A stretch of 52,993 nt of DNA from positions 1 through 52,993 of the forward strand of contig CAILKX010000074.1 in NCBI GenBank assembly GCA_903834975.1. The letters run 5' to 3'. This document shows positions 24,288 to 33,511 of the stretch, piece after piece. Made by a program: the position numbers and the translations under genes. Source of the stretch: an uncultured Curvibacter sp. (GTDB lineage: Bacteria > Pseudomonadota > Gammaproteobacteria > Burkholderiales > Burkholderiaceae_C). The stretch's first letter is position 1, and the number at the start of each line of letters is the position of its first letter. A model generated the notes under the pieces. The model was given only the letters and a program-made list of their open reading frames with translations. It was not told the origin of the DNA and did not search any database.

Positions 24288-25914
24288 ATCGCAACCCAGA
24301 TAACTGTAGCTTGATTTGCTGCTCTAGAAACGACGACTCTTTGAACAACTCATCTAATTGATTGTCAAAGTCTTGAAGTTTCTCTGCAAATTGCATTGGT
24401 GACAAATGGCTGTATTCAATCTTGATGTCGAAATACTGTCCAGCACTTAGGTTGTAATTTTTTTCTGTGATTTGATCGTAGGAAACTACAACGGAGAAAT
24501 CTTCGACTGCTGCTTTGGAATTGAATGATGCAATGATCCTATCTTCTTCATCTACAGATAACAGAGTCTTTTGATTTTTCCCTTCCTTAACCTTTGTTCC
24601 TAGGTTCGATGCGTCCAGTAATACAACATCGGATTTGTTCGAGGCATCAATAAACAAGATTGACACGTTGGTACCAGTTGTTGCAAATATATTGCTGGGC
24701 ATTGAGACAACGCCGGCAAGCATTTTGTTGTCAACCAAAAACTGTCGAATACCTTTGTCGATTCCGCTTTGCGCTGTGATGAAGCCAGTTGGTACTACAA
24801 CTGCTGCTTTTCCATTCGGCTTAAGCGAATGAATTATGTGCTGCAGAAAAAGTTGATAGATTGCCATCTTTTCTACAGCTTGCTTAGGAATGTTAGGTAC
24901 GCCTGCAAAGAAGCGATCATGGTGTTCCTTGGTATCAAGCTCATTTCTGAAATCAGAAAAATCCATCTTGAACGGTGGATTGCTGACAATGAAGTCAAAT
25001 TTCTTCAGTGCTGAACCATCCTTGTGATAAGGATGCAGCATGGTGTTGCCCTGAATGATGTTAGGTATGGAATGCACTAGATTATTGAGGATCAAATTCA
25101 AGCGTAATAGGCTTGAAGACTTTTGCGAGATATCTTGGGAGTAGATCGAGCAGCGTTGCTCGCCAATAGCGTGTGCAATGTTCATTAGCAAAGTGCCCGA
25201 GCCTGCAGATGGGTCGTAGCAGCTAACGTTATTGATCTTTCCACGTTGCTGCTCAGGAACAAGAATTGCTGCCATGATCTTTGCTACAGCATGCGGTGTG
25301 TAGTATTCGGCGTATTTGCCGCCACTATCTTTGTTGTAGTCTTTAATCAGATACTCGAAGAGTGCGGCATAGAAGTCGTACTTTTCATTGAAGATGCGTT
25401 CAAAGCTAAAGTCACCTAACTTATTGATGATTGCTTTGCAGAATTGATCGCGCTTTGACGGGTCAGTGATGAATTCGCTAACACGGTCAAAAAGAGTAAT
25501 CTTTGATCCGCCGTCCGTTTTGACTGCGAAGATATCGTTGTTGGTTATGGCAATGTCGCGCAAGGTGTCATCAAACAGCTTTGCAAACTCAGGAGCATTC
25601 TGACGACCAAACAAGTGAGCTATGAAATGTTCAGGTTTCAATCTCGCTGTGTCAGGACCCAGTTGCATTTGCAGCATCTCTAAATCATCCGCACTCATAG
25701 CTGAAACTAAGCTCTCCCAGTTATCAGCACTAGCGAGTTCGGGCCTGACCTTTTTGATTTCAAATGCAAATTTATCGTTCAAGAATTTATAGAGAAAGAC
25801 CTGTGTTATGACTTTGAACTCATTTCCATCATTGCCAAGACCGTACGCTGCACAAATTGCTTTAAGGCTGTCAATCAGTTCGCGTGTGCGCTGTTCAAAA
25901 TGTTGATTTACCAA
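24280..25914 (-). CDS. hsdM: Type I restriction-modification DNA methyltransferase subunit HsdM
   Basis: An N6-adenine methyltransferase, 544 residues from the chosen TTG start at 25914, which has GGAG eight bases upstream and begins VNQHFEQRTRELIDSL, where family similarity starts. An ATG at 25968 would add 18 residues but has no ribosome site. The SAM-binding motif is DPSAGSGTLL and the catalytic motif NPPFKM (N-P-P-F). It has the N-terminal helical HsdM domain and a C-terminal coiled end that meets HsdS. It protects host sites and forms the core of the R2M2S complex. It overlaps hsdR by about 20 bases. Confidence 0.9.
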   Translation of the reverse strand: MVNQHFEQRTRELIDSLKAICAAYGLGNDGNEFKVITQVFLYKFLNDKFAFEIKKVRPELASADNWESLVSAMSADDLEMLQMQLGPDTARLKPEHFIAHLFGRQNAPEFAKLFDDTLRDIAITNNDIFAVKTDGGSKITLFDRVSEFITDPSKRDQFCKAIINKLGDFSFERIFNEKYDFYAALFEYLIKDYNKDSGGKYAEYYTPHAVAKIMAAILVPEQQRGKINNVSCYDPSAGSGTLLMNIAHAIGEQRCSIYSQDISQKSSSLLRLNLILNNLVHSIPNIIQGNTMLHPYHKDGSALKKFDFIVSNPPFKMDFSDFRNELDTKEHHDRFFAGVPNIPKQAVEKMAIYQLFLQHIIHSLKPNGKAAVVVPTGFITAQSGIDKGIRQFLVDNKMLAGVVSMPSNIFATTGTNVSILFIDASNKSDVVLLDASNLGTKVKEGKNQKTLLSVDEEDRIIASFNSKAAVEDFSVVVSYDQITEKNYNLSAGQYFDIKIEYSHLSPMQFAEKLQDFDNQLDELFKESSFLEQQIKLQLSGLRYE

Positions 25915-28900
25915 GACTGTGCTCCAGTGTTTTTTGGCTGTTGTGACGAGTGCCAGCGAAAAATTCATTCATGTATTCACTAACTATTAGGTGGTTGATA
26001 GAACGTGTAGCGTCAGGCGTGAGTTTGATGTGCTGTCGAGTGAGAAACTCGCCAATGACAATAGGCTGCATCAGCTTTTCAAAGTAGCTCTCATTGTTTA
26101 AAAGTTGGCTGTTCTGCAGTACCTGATCATCTGCTTGTGACTTCACGCAAACTAGTGCTTCGAAAAGTTTGCGCTCTGTTTGGGATAGTCCGCCAGTTTC
26201 TTGCAAGCGTTTGTGAATACGGGTGTATTTGGCATCGCCTTGATACTTTGCACGAAGCTGATTATTTTCTCGGTTCAGCTCTTTTACTTTGTCGTGAATA
26301 GCATTCAATGCACCAATGTTTGCATTCATCTCATCTTGACTGACCTCGTTCAATTTCTTTTTCTTGAAAAGCCGTTCAAGCTCCTCACGTAGTGTGATGA
26401 ACTTTGGATCGTTCTGATCAAAGTTTTCAGCTAAAGCTTCGCGGGTCTGGCGTAGCGTATTTTTTAGCTTGTCTGCCAGCACCAATTCCTCTTCTTTTAT
26501 TTTTGCAAATTTAAAGATCACGTCTTCAAGTGCAATGTTGAGTAGGTTACTGTTATCCGTCGCCGACTCAATCGTCTCCTTTAAGTTGAGAAGATCAAGG
26601 TGGTTGCTAGTCTCTCGATAAAGTTGATTGAGTTTCTGGAAATCCAAATTCTGCAATAGGCTGTACTCACCTTGCAACCTAATCAAGTTGTACAAATCAC
26701 GAGCGTCAGACAATGCTTTCTTAAGGCTGAGGATTGTTGGACGATCTTCTATCTGACTTATTTGACGGGAGAACTCTTCAGCATTTTCAATGTTAAAGCT
26801 GAACAATACATCTTTGATTTCTTCGATCGCCTGCTTGATCTCATCCGATGACTTGAACAGGTTTGAGTAAGTTTCAATCTCATCACCAAGCTCAGCTTGC
26901 AGCTCATCAAAATAGTCTTTGTTTGTTTTGTCGAATTCTTTGCGGATATCCGCGAAATCAACTACATAGCCATAGCGAAAATCTTTGTATGTGCGATTGA
27001 CACGAGTTAGGGCTTGTAAAAGATTGTGTGCTTTGATAACTCGGCCTAGATACAGCTTTTTCAGACGCTTTGCATCAAATCCTGTTAGCAGCATGTTGAA
27101 CACAAACAGCAAATCAATCTTGCCTGCCTTGAAGTCCTCAACCCACTGCTTACGTTCATCCTTTGTGCCAACATCATGCAATATGAGTGCTGTTGTTTTG
27201 ACTCGACTTTCTTCATTCAGCCTCTCTACATAAGCGCCTTGTTCGGAATTGGCTTCTGTCTGTGTTGCTGGTGTTTGCTTGGCGTGAACCGCATTGAATA
27301 TTTCATACATCTGCCGCGCTTGATCGGCACTGTCGCAAATAACCATGCCACCAATCGACGAGTCACCTAACGCGTTACGGCTCTTCTCAAAATCACTAAC
27401 GATGTAGTCAAGCATTGGCTCAACAAACTTAGGATGAGAGTAGATCAGTTTTCGATCAAGCTCCCCTTGTTGCAAGGTGATGGCAGAAAGGGCCTCTTGC
27501 AGCGATATTTTGTAGTTCGTGGCAATTTCTTCACGTATCAATCGCAGTGTGTAGCCATCAGCAATCGAAGCGTTGTAGTAGTACTTGTGGATGTAGTCAC
27601 CAAATAATGCTCGCGAGTTATAGTCATTGCCAAGCAGCGGCGTACCGGTAAGTCCAATCTTGATAGCGTTTCTGTCTGACTGACTCAAGTTTGCTAGGAA
27701 ACTGCCCTTCGGGTTGTAGCTTCGATGCACCTCATCCAAGAAATAGACACGCTGTATATTGAAGTCGTAATCTTCAGCTTGCACAACGTCTGGGTCGTCT
27801 TGAAATTTCTGAATATTAACAACAGTGATTTCTGGCTTACCAGTGTTGTTGTGCAGCACCTGTGTAGTCTTTATGTCACGAGCAAATGATTCTCGGCTGT
27901 CAATCGTATGCACGATCAGGCCACGACTTGCGAATTCGCGCTGGGCTTGGATCAGCAAGTCAATGCGATCGACGATGAAGTAAAACTTTGGAATAGTGCC
28001 TTTGGCTTGGAAGTACTCAGTTAAAAACCGCGTGTTGTAGTAAGCCAGCGCAGTTTTTCCGCTACCTTGCGTGTGCCAAATAATTCCTTTTTTTATTCCT
28101 GCATCAAGTTTTTTCTCAATAGCCTTTGTAGCGAATAACTGGGGGTAACGCATGACTTGCTTCTGCAAGCCATCACTTTCGCTGACGTATGCCAAAGCGA
28201 AGCGCAGCATGAACGAGAGTCGATCGCGGCTAAGCAATGAGGTGCAAATTCTGTTTGTTGGCGTGTCGGGTGCTTTATTGGTCAAGAACTCAGGGCTGTG
28301 CTTGATGACGTTGAGGTTGTTGTCCTTCAACACCTCGTTTTCTACTGCATCATCTTCTTGGCGCAGCAATTGTTCGAGGTCGAGAGTTTCTTCTTCGCGG
28401 AAGTAGTTGAATACAGGGGAGTTGTACGATGGGCTCGCATAGAAAGCGCCTTGAATTGGCTGAGGCGATCCATCTTCGTATTCCATGTTGTTAGAGAACA
28501 CCATTAGCTGTGTGATGTTCGTGAAGCGACGGAATTTATGATTGCGACTTCGCGTGATGATGCGATTTCGTTCAGCTATCACACCATCCTTGTTGTTAGG
28601 CTTCTTGACTTCAATGAACACTAACGGCATGCCATTGACCAGTAATGTGATGTCTGGCCTGAATTCATCGTCACCGTTTTTGCATGTGAGCTCCGTGACA
28701 ACATGAAAGCTGTTGTTGTCAAAGTTTTCAAAATCAATCAATCGTGTGCCTGATCGTTCTGTCAACCTTTCATAAAAGGCTTTGCCAAGGTCTTCGTTAT
28801 CAAGTAAAAGCTTGACGTCAGCGAGTAGGCGAGTCGAGTCATCGCCTTTAAGTTCTGGGTTGATCCGCGAAACTGCATCGCGAAAAATCTCGGGAAAAAT

Positions 28901-29011
28901 ATTGGTCTCTTCATCCCAAGTGGCACTCTTCAATGAAAGATAGCTGTAGCCAAGTCGCACCAAGTGCAAGATGCATGGAATTTTGACTCGTGAGTCTTCG
29001 CTGAATATCAT
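25895..29011 (-). CDS. hsdR: Type I restriction endonuclease subunit HsdR
   Basis: A 1038-residue restriction and translocation subunit. The N-terminal PD-(D/E)xK nuclease is visible as RPDITLLVNG..LVFIEVKKPN. Next come two RecA-like motor domains with Walker A HTQGSGKTALAYY, the DEVHRS box (motif II), GLTGTPLLG (motif III) and a motif VI region near ALTRVNRTYK. A helical C-terminal part binds the methylase core. No frameshift or missing motif is seen, so it should be active. It starts with an ATGA overlap on the upstream RHH gene, making a tightly coupled RHH-hsdR-hsdM-hsdS operon. Confidence 0.93.
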   Translation of the reverse strand: MIFSEDSRVKIPCILHLVRLGYSYLSLKSATWDEETNIFPEIFRDAVSRINPELKGDDSTRLLADVKLLLDNEDLGKAFYERLTERSGTRLIDFENFDNNSFHVVTELTCKNGDDEFRPDITLLVNGMPLVFIEVKKPNNKDGVIAERNRIITRSRNHKFRRFTNITQLMVFSNNMEYEDGSPQPIQGAFYASPSYNSPVFNYFREEETLDLEQLLRQEDDAVENEVLKDNNLNVIKHSPEFLTNKAPDTPTNRICTSLLSRDRLSFMLRFALAYVSESDGLQKQVMRYPQLFATKAIEKKLDAGIKKGIIWHTQGSGKTALAYYNTRFLTEYFQAKGTIPKFYFIVDRIDLLIQAQREFASRGLIVHTIDSRESFARDIKTTQVLHNNTGKPEITVVNIQKFQDDPDVVQAEDYDFNIQRVYFLDEVHRSYNPKGSFLANLSQSDRNAIKIGLTGTPLLGNDYNSRALFGDYIHKYYYNASIADGYTLRLIREEIATNYKISLQEALSAITLQQGELDRKLIYSHPKFVEPMLDYIVSDFEKSRNALGDSSIGGMVICDSADQARQMYEIFNAVHAKQTPATQTEANSEQGAYVERLNEESRVKTTALILHDVGTKDERKQWVEDFKAGKIDLLFVFNMLLTGFDAKRLKKLYLGRVIKAHNLLQALTRVNRTYKDFRYGYVVDFADIRKEFDKTNKDYFDELQAELGDEIETYSNLFKSSDEIKQAIEEIKDVLFSFNIENAEEFSRQISQIEDRPTILSLKKALSDARDLYNLIRLQGEYSLLQNLDFQKLNQLYRETSNHLDLLNLKETIESATDNSNLLNIALEDVIFKFAKIKEEELVLADKLKNTLRQTREALAENFDQNDPKFITLREELERLFKKKKLNEVSQDEMNANIGALNAIHDKVKELNRENNQLRAKYQGDAKYTRIHKRLQETGGLSQTERKLFEALVCVKSQADDQVLQNSQLLNNESYFEKLMQPIVIGEFLTRQHIKLTPDATRSINHLIVSEYMNEFFAGTRHNSQKTLEHSLGKSTF

Positions 29012-29202
29012 GCTTTGCTTTTCTTTGCGTTAGTCGTTTGACCAGTTGATAGCTGCAACCCATTCTTCTGGGCATAGTCAAGCACTAACACCTCGATCAT
29101 GGAGGCAAGAGATCGATGCTCTCGCTCGGCAGCAATCTTCAACGCAGACTTGATGTCTGATGAAGTACGTATGGAAATCGTTTCGTCCTTGAGCTGCTTC
29201 AT
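29008..29202 (-). CDS. Small ribbon-helix-helix-like protein heading the hsd operon
   Basis: A 64-residue protein with the pattern of a ribbon-helix-helix DNA-binding fold: a short strand (ETISIRTS) followed by two helices (DIKSALKIAAEREHRSLASMIEVLVLDYAQ), with a polar C-terminal tail. Its stop overlaps the hsdR start by ATGA. An exact inverted repeat about 30 bases upstream of its start suggests autoregulation of the restriction operon, although an antitoxin-like role is also possible. No toxin gene is adjacent. Confidence 0.65.
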   Translation of the reverse strand: MKQLKDETISIRTSSDIKSALKIAAEREHRSLASMIEVLVLDYAQKNGLQLSTGQTTNAKKSKA

Positions 29203-29232
29203 GGTTTGCCTCGAATAGTCTGTCTGACAATG

Positions 29233-29249
29233 TACTGCGTTTTGCAGTA
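29233..29249. promoter_or_regulatory. Inverted repeat, candidate operator of the hsd operon
   Basis: TACTGC-gtttt-GCAGTA is a perfect six-base dyad 31 bases upstream of the RHH gene. Size and place suit binding of an RHH dimer. The rest of the 29.2-29.4 kb gap shows no convincing gene; a short plus-strand frame from 29298 runs into the flavoprotein gene and is discussed separately. Confidence 0.45.
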
Positions 29250-29390
29250 GTTTAAAGTATCATCGGCAAGCCTGCTGATAAATTTTGGAAAAATTCAATG
29301 AACGCAGTTGAAGAAACAACATTAGAGCTGCTCTTGCTATGTACCAGTGTTCGCAAGCTTTGTGCGGACTTGAATTCAAAGCTGCCAGCT

Positions 29391-31109
29391 TTAAAGGCTA
29401 CACACATCAAGTACGAACTTATTGGGAATAACCACTTCCATGGTCTGACTCGCTTGACTATCTGGCTCGCTATCTCGCGGGCGCATCATGGGGAGCATGG
29501 GCTCTGCGTTTAGTTTTTCCTCTGAATAACGACGCAGACACTGGCTCAATGCCTCGGCTTGCAATGGTGGATACTCGGTTTGAGCGAGCGCGACGATCTG
29601 ATCGCCCAATGCATGAAGTTGCTGGCATGACTGGCGAATCCTGTTCAAAAACCCTTCCTTGTCGAGCGGGTCATTTAAGCTGCTGTTGAGTTGGGCAAAC
29701 CACGGCCATTCGGCTTGATCCAACATTGTGGCCGGGTTGCGTTTGGCGCTCACAGCAGACCAAGCCCTGAAAAAAGTTTGCATGGCTTCGTTCAGTTGTT
29801 GACAAACGATCAGTTCTTCACGAAGCAGTGAAAAAGCCGAAATATCGGTGAGCCTTTCATGAAAGAAGAACTGCGCCAAGACGCCCCAGTAGTAGGTGTA
29901 GTCCCAAATGACCTTAACGGGCAAGACCTCAGGATCGCCAAACAGGGCATATTGATCGCTGTACAAGGTCATGGTGCTTTTGTAAAACGACTGATAAGTT
30001 TGATCAAAAATTTGTGCTTTAGCGCCAATGCGCTCACCTCGATGGTCGAGCGCGATGAGCTCGGTAATGTAGGTGTTGCTGATGGCAATGAAGTCGCTGC
30101 CAGGTGAATAAAAAGGGTCCAAAAACAAGCCCGCTTCGCCCGTCAATGCCCAGCGCTCGGCTGAGAAGACCTGCTTGCAGCCATGGGAAAAACGCCGCAG
30201 AAATGCAAAATCTTGAAGCAGGTGGCGTTTATTGTCCAGTTCCTGAAACAGCAGGGGCTGGTATTTTTGGAACCAATCCATGCTTTTCTCGAAGGTGTTC
30301 ATGCTCTCCAAAGCGTGATGCGCTGGGTTGGCGACGATGCCAACAGAATGCGATCCGGAAGCCAACGGAATGAGCCAAACCCAGTAACCGGCGCCGACCA
30401 AGTGGTTGGTTGACAACCACCGGGCTTGCGGATGGCACTTCGCTTGCCAGCTGGGGTTGGTGCTCCATTGGTCCACTTCAATCCGGCCTTGGATGCGAAA
30501 CCAAATGGCGTGCGAGTCATGCGTGTTGGGCTCTGCCAAACCCAGTTTTCGCTTAAGGAGGCCTGCTCGCCCCCCCGCATCGACCACCCACTGCGTGCTA
30601 ACTTGGTGCGTTCTGCCTTCATGCTCAAATTCGATTTGATGCGGGGTGGTCTTGTCACTGTGAGGGGCGTTTGGAGGGGCGAGCTCAATTTGACACACCC
30701 TGGCGCTGTCCAAAAATTCGACCCCTTGTTGTTGGGCAGTAACCGCTAAGAAATTTTCGAAAATGCCACGGTCAATTTGGTAGCTCGGAACGGAAAGATG
30801 GCGACTGGCCCCAATCTCGGTGACTTGATCGATGTCGGTGCGTCCCTCAGAAAAGAAGAATCGAAAACCAAATTTGCGCAGTTGACATTGATTTAAATGG
30901 GCCCCGAGTCCCAGCGCCTTGTCCAAGTAATGGGCGCCGATTTCAACCGTCGACTCACCAACTTTGTGAGCGGCCTCTGGCACCGGATGAGAGCGACGCT
31001 CGAGCACCAAAATTTTCAAGTGAGGCAAGCGTTGCTTGAGCTGCAATGAAAGCGTTAACCCGGCCAAGCCGCCACCCAAGATGATGGTGTCGTAATGGGA
31101 TGAAGTCAT
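29391..31109 (-). CDS. Halogenase-like FAD-dependent oxidoreductase of the aryl polyene cluster
   Basis: A 572-residue flavoprotein related to tryptophan-halogenase-type monooxygenases. The FAD motif GGGLAG lies at about 12-17 and KVGEST at 49-54. The halogenase hallmark W-x-W-x-I-P is present exactly at 243-248 (WVWLIP). Lys79 lies downstream of GEST, roughly where the catalytic lysine of RebH/PrnA falls; that alignment is my inference. Such genes accompany aryl polyene and xanthomonadin clusters, where some products are brominated. It might halogenate or oxidise the aryl head. The C-terminal ~10 residues run into the island border. PAP2 and the ACP operon are adjacent. Confidence 0.75.
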   Translation of the reverse strand: MTSSHYDTIILGGGLAGLTLSLQLKQRLPHLKILVLERRSHPVPEAAHKVGESTVEIGAHYLDKALGLGAHLNQCQLRKFGFRFFFSEGRTDIDQVTEIGASRHLSVPSYQIDRGIFENFLAVTAQQQGVEFLDSARVCQIELAPPNAPHSDKTTPHQIEFEHEGRTHQVSTQWVVDAGGRAGLLKRKLGLAEPNTHDSHAIWFRIQGRIEVDQWSTNPSWQAKCHPQARWLSTNHLVGAGYWVWLIPLASGSHSVGIVANPAHHALESMNTFEKSMDWFQKYQPLLFQELDNKRHLLQDFAFLRRFSHGCKQVFSAERWALTGEAGLFLDPFYSPGSDFIAISNTYITELIALDHRGERIGAKAQIFDQTYQSFYKSTMTLYSDQYALFGDPEVLPVKVIWDYTYYWGVLAQFFFHERLTDISAFSLLREELIVCQQLNEAMQTFFRAWSAVSAKRNPATMLDQAEWPWFAQLNSSLNDPLDKEGFLNRIRQSCQQLHALGDQIVALAQTEYPPLQAEALSQCLRRYSEEKLNAEPMLPMMRPRDSEPDSQASQTMEVVIPNKFVLDVCSL

Positions 31110-31200
31110 ATTCGTTTCACATTAACACGCTGCTCATTCCCGCCTTCACGAATGGGCTCATGGAGAAGACCCCATCAAGACAGAGGGCCAAGGTTTGATC

Positions 31201-31878
31201 TCAAACGGAAGCTCGATGGCCTCGCATTGAGAGCCATCCCAACACCAGGCCGAGGAGCGCGCCAGCCAGGGCATCGAGCACGACATGTTGTCTGATGGCG
31301 ATGGTGGACCAAATGATCGCCAGACAAACCAAGAGGTTGGCCACTCTGAATAAGCGGGGCACAGAGGTCGCGGTCAAAACAGCCTCCAACCACCAGGCAG
31401 AAAAAACGGCCGTGGCCACATGCAGGGAAGGGCAAGCATTGCCAGAAGCGTCGATGTTTTTGATGCGTGCAAGCGCTGGGTAAAGCCGCCAGTCCACATT
31501 GAAAAAAGGCGTCTTGTTGGGGAAGACCCAAAACACCGTCAAACCCAACGCGCACAAGGCCGTTATCCAAGCCCCATATCGCATTAGGCTCTTTATGTTC
31601 CCTATCAAAGCAGGGGGCAAGGCCACGTATAGCCACAAGGATAGATAGACGCCGTAAGCGCCGGGAGTGAACGGGATTTGAGCGTCCAACCAAGTCAGTG
31701 GGACTTCAAGTACGGGTCTCAGGGGGTGTTCAAGAACCGAGAAATAAGCCCAGAAAAAAAGGGCCATGAAAGTGGCCGTGCCACTGGCCTTCAATAACCA
31801 CAAGGTGGCAAAACGGCGTCTGATTTGTAGGGGCCACGGTGGGGGCGTCGCGTAACTTATGGCATCTATTACTTTCAC
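31201..31878 (-). CDS. PAP2-type membrane phosphatase/transferase
   Basis: A 225-residue integral membrane protein with about six hydrophobic segments. The PAP2 phosphatase motifs are CPSLHVA (His153) and RQHVVLD (Arg196, His198, Asp202), in the variant seen in inositol-phosphorylceramide-synthase-like proteins. Such enzymes act on lipid phosphates at the outer face of the inner membrane. In this setting it may process a lipid-linked intermediate of the polyene lipid; that is inference. The start is GTG at 31878. It is transcribed divergently from the ACP operon and lies upstream of the halogenase-like gene in the same direction. Confidence 0.75.
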   Translation of the reverse strand: MKVIDAISYATPPPWPLQIRRRFATLWLLKASGTATFMALFFWAYFSVLEHPLRPVLEVPLTWLDAQIPFTPGAYGVYLSLWLYVALPPALIGNIKSLMRYGAWITALCALGLTVFWVFPNKTPFFNVDWRLYPALARIKNIDASGNACPSLHVATAVFSAWWLEAVLTATSVPRLFRVANLLVCLAIIWSTIAIRQHVVLDALAGALLGLVLGWLSMRGHRASV

Positions 31879-31957
31879 TTAGATACCCTTACATCTTGTA
31901 ATAAAAATGGCAATTACCATGATTGAACTGACTTTGTCACCATGGTCTTTTCATCAC

Positions 31958-32197
31958 ATGAATGCTACAGAACTAATTAAAAAATTCCTCAACGATCGGT
32001 TGGATTCAGTCCCTTCAAACCTACCGCCCGAGACCTTATTGGTCGATTTGGGTGTGGATTCTTTGATGCTGGCTGAGTTGATGTTTGAAGCAGAAGACGA
32101 ACTGGGCATCGAGATCGATTCTGATGTCAAACCCCCTAAAACCATGGGAGAAATGGTGAGCTTGATCGATGACTATTTGGCACGAAAAAAGGACTGA
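31958..32197 (+). CDS. Acyl carrier protein (first of two)
   Basis: A 79-residue ACP. The phosphopantetheine attachment serine is in LGVDSLMLAEL, followed by an acidic helix (FEAEDELGIEID). ATG 31958 is chosen because the ACP fold begins there; the frame is open to 31907 but the extra residues are not ACP-like. It would carry the growing polyene chain. First gene of the long plus-strand cluster, five bases before the ketosynthase start. Resembles the ApeE/ApeF carriers. Confidence 0.88.
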   Translation: MNATELIKKFLNDRLDSVPSNLPPETLLVDLGVDSLMLAELMFEAEDELGIEIDSDVKPPKTMGEMVSLIDDYLARKKD

Positions 32198-32202
32198 CCT
32201 TG

Positions 32203-33468
32203 ATGTCTGAGCGTCGCGTTGCGATCACCGGCATTGGCATGGTCAGTCCCTTCGGTGGGTCGGTGGCTGATTTTTTCGAGCGCCTCATCCAAGGAGAATC
32301 TGCCGTCCGCTATTTACTCACCGACGATCTGCCAAAGCCCCTGTCGACGCCTTTTGTTTTGTGCCAAGGGTTTGCGTCAGAGCAAGTGCTGGGCAAGCCG
32401 CTCAGCATGATGATGGAGCGCTTTTCTCAAATGGCTTTGGCCAGCGCCTTGGATGCCTGGAAAGACGCAGGCTTTAAGAAGGCAGCAGACAGCCCGGATT
32501 GTCTTGAACAAGACGACTGGGGTTGCATGTGGGGGACCGCTTTGGGCGGCATTTCTGCATTTGAGCGCGGCTGCAGAAATTTGTGGCTGCATGGACGCGA
32601 AAAACTCTCCCCTTTGTCGGTGGTCTTGGGAATGCACAACGCCGCCAATTCCCACATTTCGATTCAATTGGGGTTGGGAGGCGTCAGCACCAGCCACAAC
32701 GCGGCTTGCGCCTCCTCGTCGATTGCCATTGGCGAAGCTTTCCGACGCATTCGATCGGGCTCATCCACCGTCATGTTGGCAGGGGGTTCGGACGTTTCCC
32801 AATGCTATGGCATCGTCAAAGCTTGGGAAGCCATGCGGGTCATGGCGCTGGGAGACGAGGCGTCTTCATCTTCCGCTTGCCGCCCCTTTGCAGCCGACCG
32901 ACGCGGATTGGTCTTGGGGGAGGGCGCGGCGGCGCTGGTGCTGGAGGACTGGGCGCATGCCGTTGAACGCGGTGCCTTTATTCATGCAGAAATGGTCGGC
33001 TATGGCTGCTCTTCTGACAGAACGCACCTCGTGCGCCCCGAACCTGCGGGGCAAGTACGGGCGATGCGCGCCGCCTTAAAAGAAGGCGCTGTTGCCCCGG
33101 AAGAGGTCGGCTATGTGAATGCCCATGGCACGGCAACAGCCGAAGGCGATCCGCTGGAAATCAACGCGATCAAAACGGTGTTTGGTGAATGCGCGGCGCA
33201 TTTGCCTGTCAGTGCCACCAAATCGATGCACGGTCATTTGCTCGGCGCAGCAGGGGCCATCGAGGCCGTTGTCACGATTTTGGCTTTGCGCGAAAAGGCG
33301 ATTCCCCCCACCGCCCATTTGGCGGCAGGCGGAATTGCGCCCGATTGTCAAGGCGTCGATCACGTGCTTTCCGGCCGCAGACAGGTGCCCCTCAAGGTCG
33401 CCTTGTCCAACTCATTTGCGTTTGGTGGAAGCAACGCCGTTCTGGCGTTTCGCTCAACAGCCGCTTAG
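32203..33468 (+). CDS. Beta-ketoacyl-ACP synthase, FabF-like (cluster KS 1)
   Basis: A 421-residue condensing enzyme with the complete Cys-His-His triad: Cys169 in AACASSS, His in VNAHGTATAEGDP, and His in KSMHGHLLGAAGA. The C-terminal SNSFAFGGSNAVL loop is also standard. The start is ATG 32203, after AAGGA; a TTG one codon earlier is open too. It extends the acyl chain with malonyl-ACP. Placed between two ACP genes. It probably acts in polyene elongation or initiation together with the second KS at 40893. Confidence 0.9.
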   Translation: MSERRVAITGIGMVSPFGGSVADFFERLIQGESAVRYLLTDDLPKPLSTPFVLCQGFASEQVLGKPLSMMMERFSQMALASALDAWKDAGFKKAADSPDCLEQDDWGCMWGTALGGISAFERGCRNLWLHGREKLSPLSVVLGMHNAANSHISIQLGLGGVSTSHNAACASSSIAIGEAFRRIRSGSSTVMLAGGSDVSQCYGIVKAWEAMRVMALGDEASSSSACRPFAADRRGLVLGEGAAALVLEDWAHAVERGAFIHAEMVGYGCSSDRTHLVRPEPAGQVRAMRAALKEGAVAPEEVGYVNAHGTATAEGDPLEINAIKTVFGECAAHLPVSATKSMHGHLLGAAGAIEAVVTILALREKAIPPTAHLAAGGIAPDCQGVDHVLSGRRQVPLKVALSNSFAFGGSNAVLAFRSTAA

Positions 33469-33511
33469 GTTGAAGACTTCGCTTAAAGAATTAACTGGAT
33501 GAAAAGTTTAT

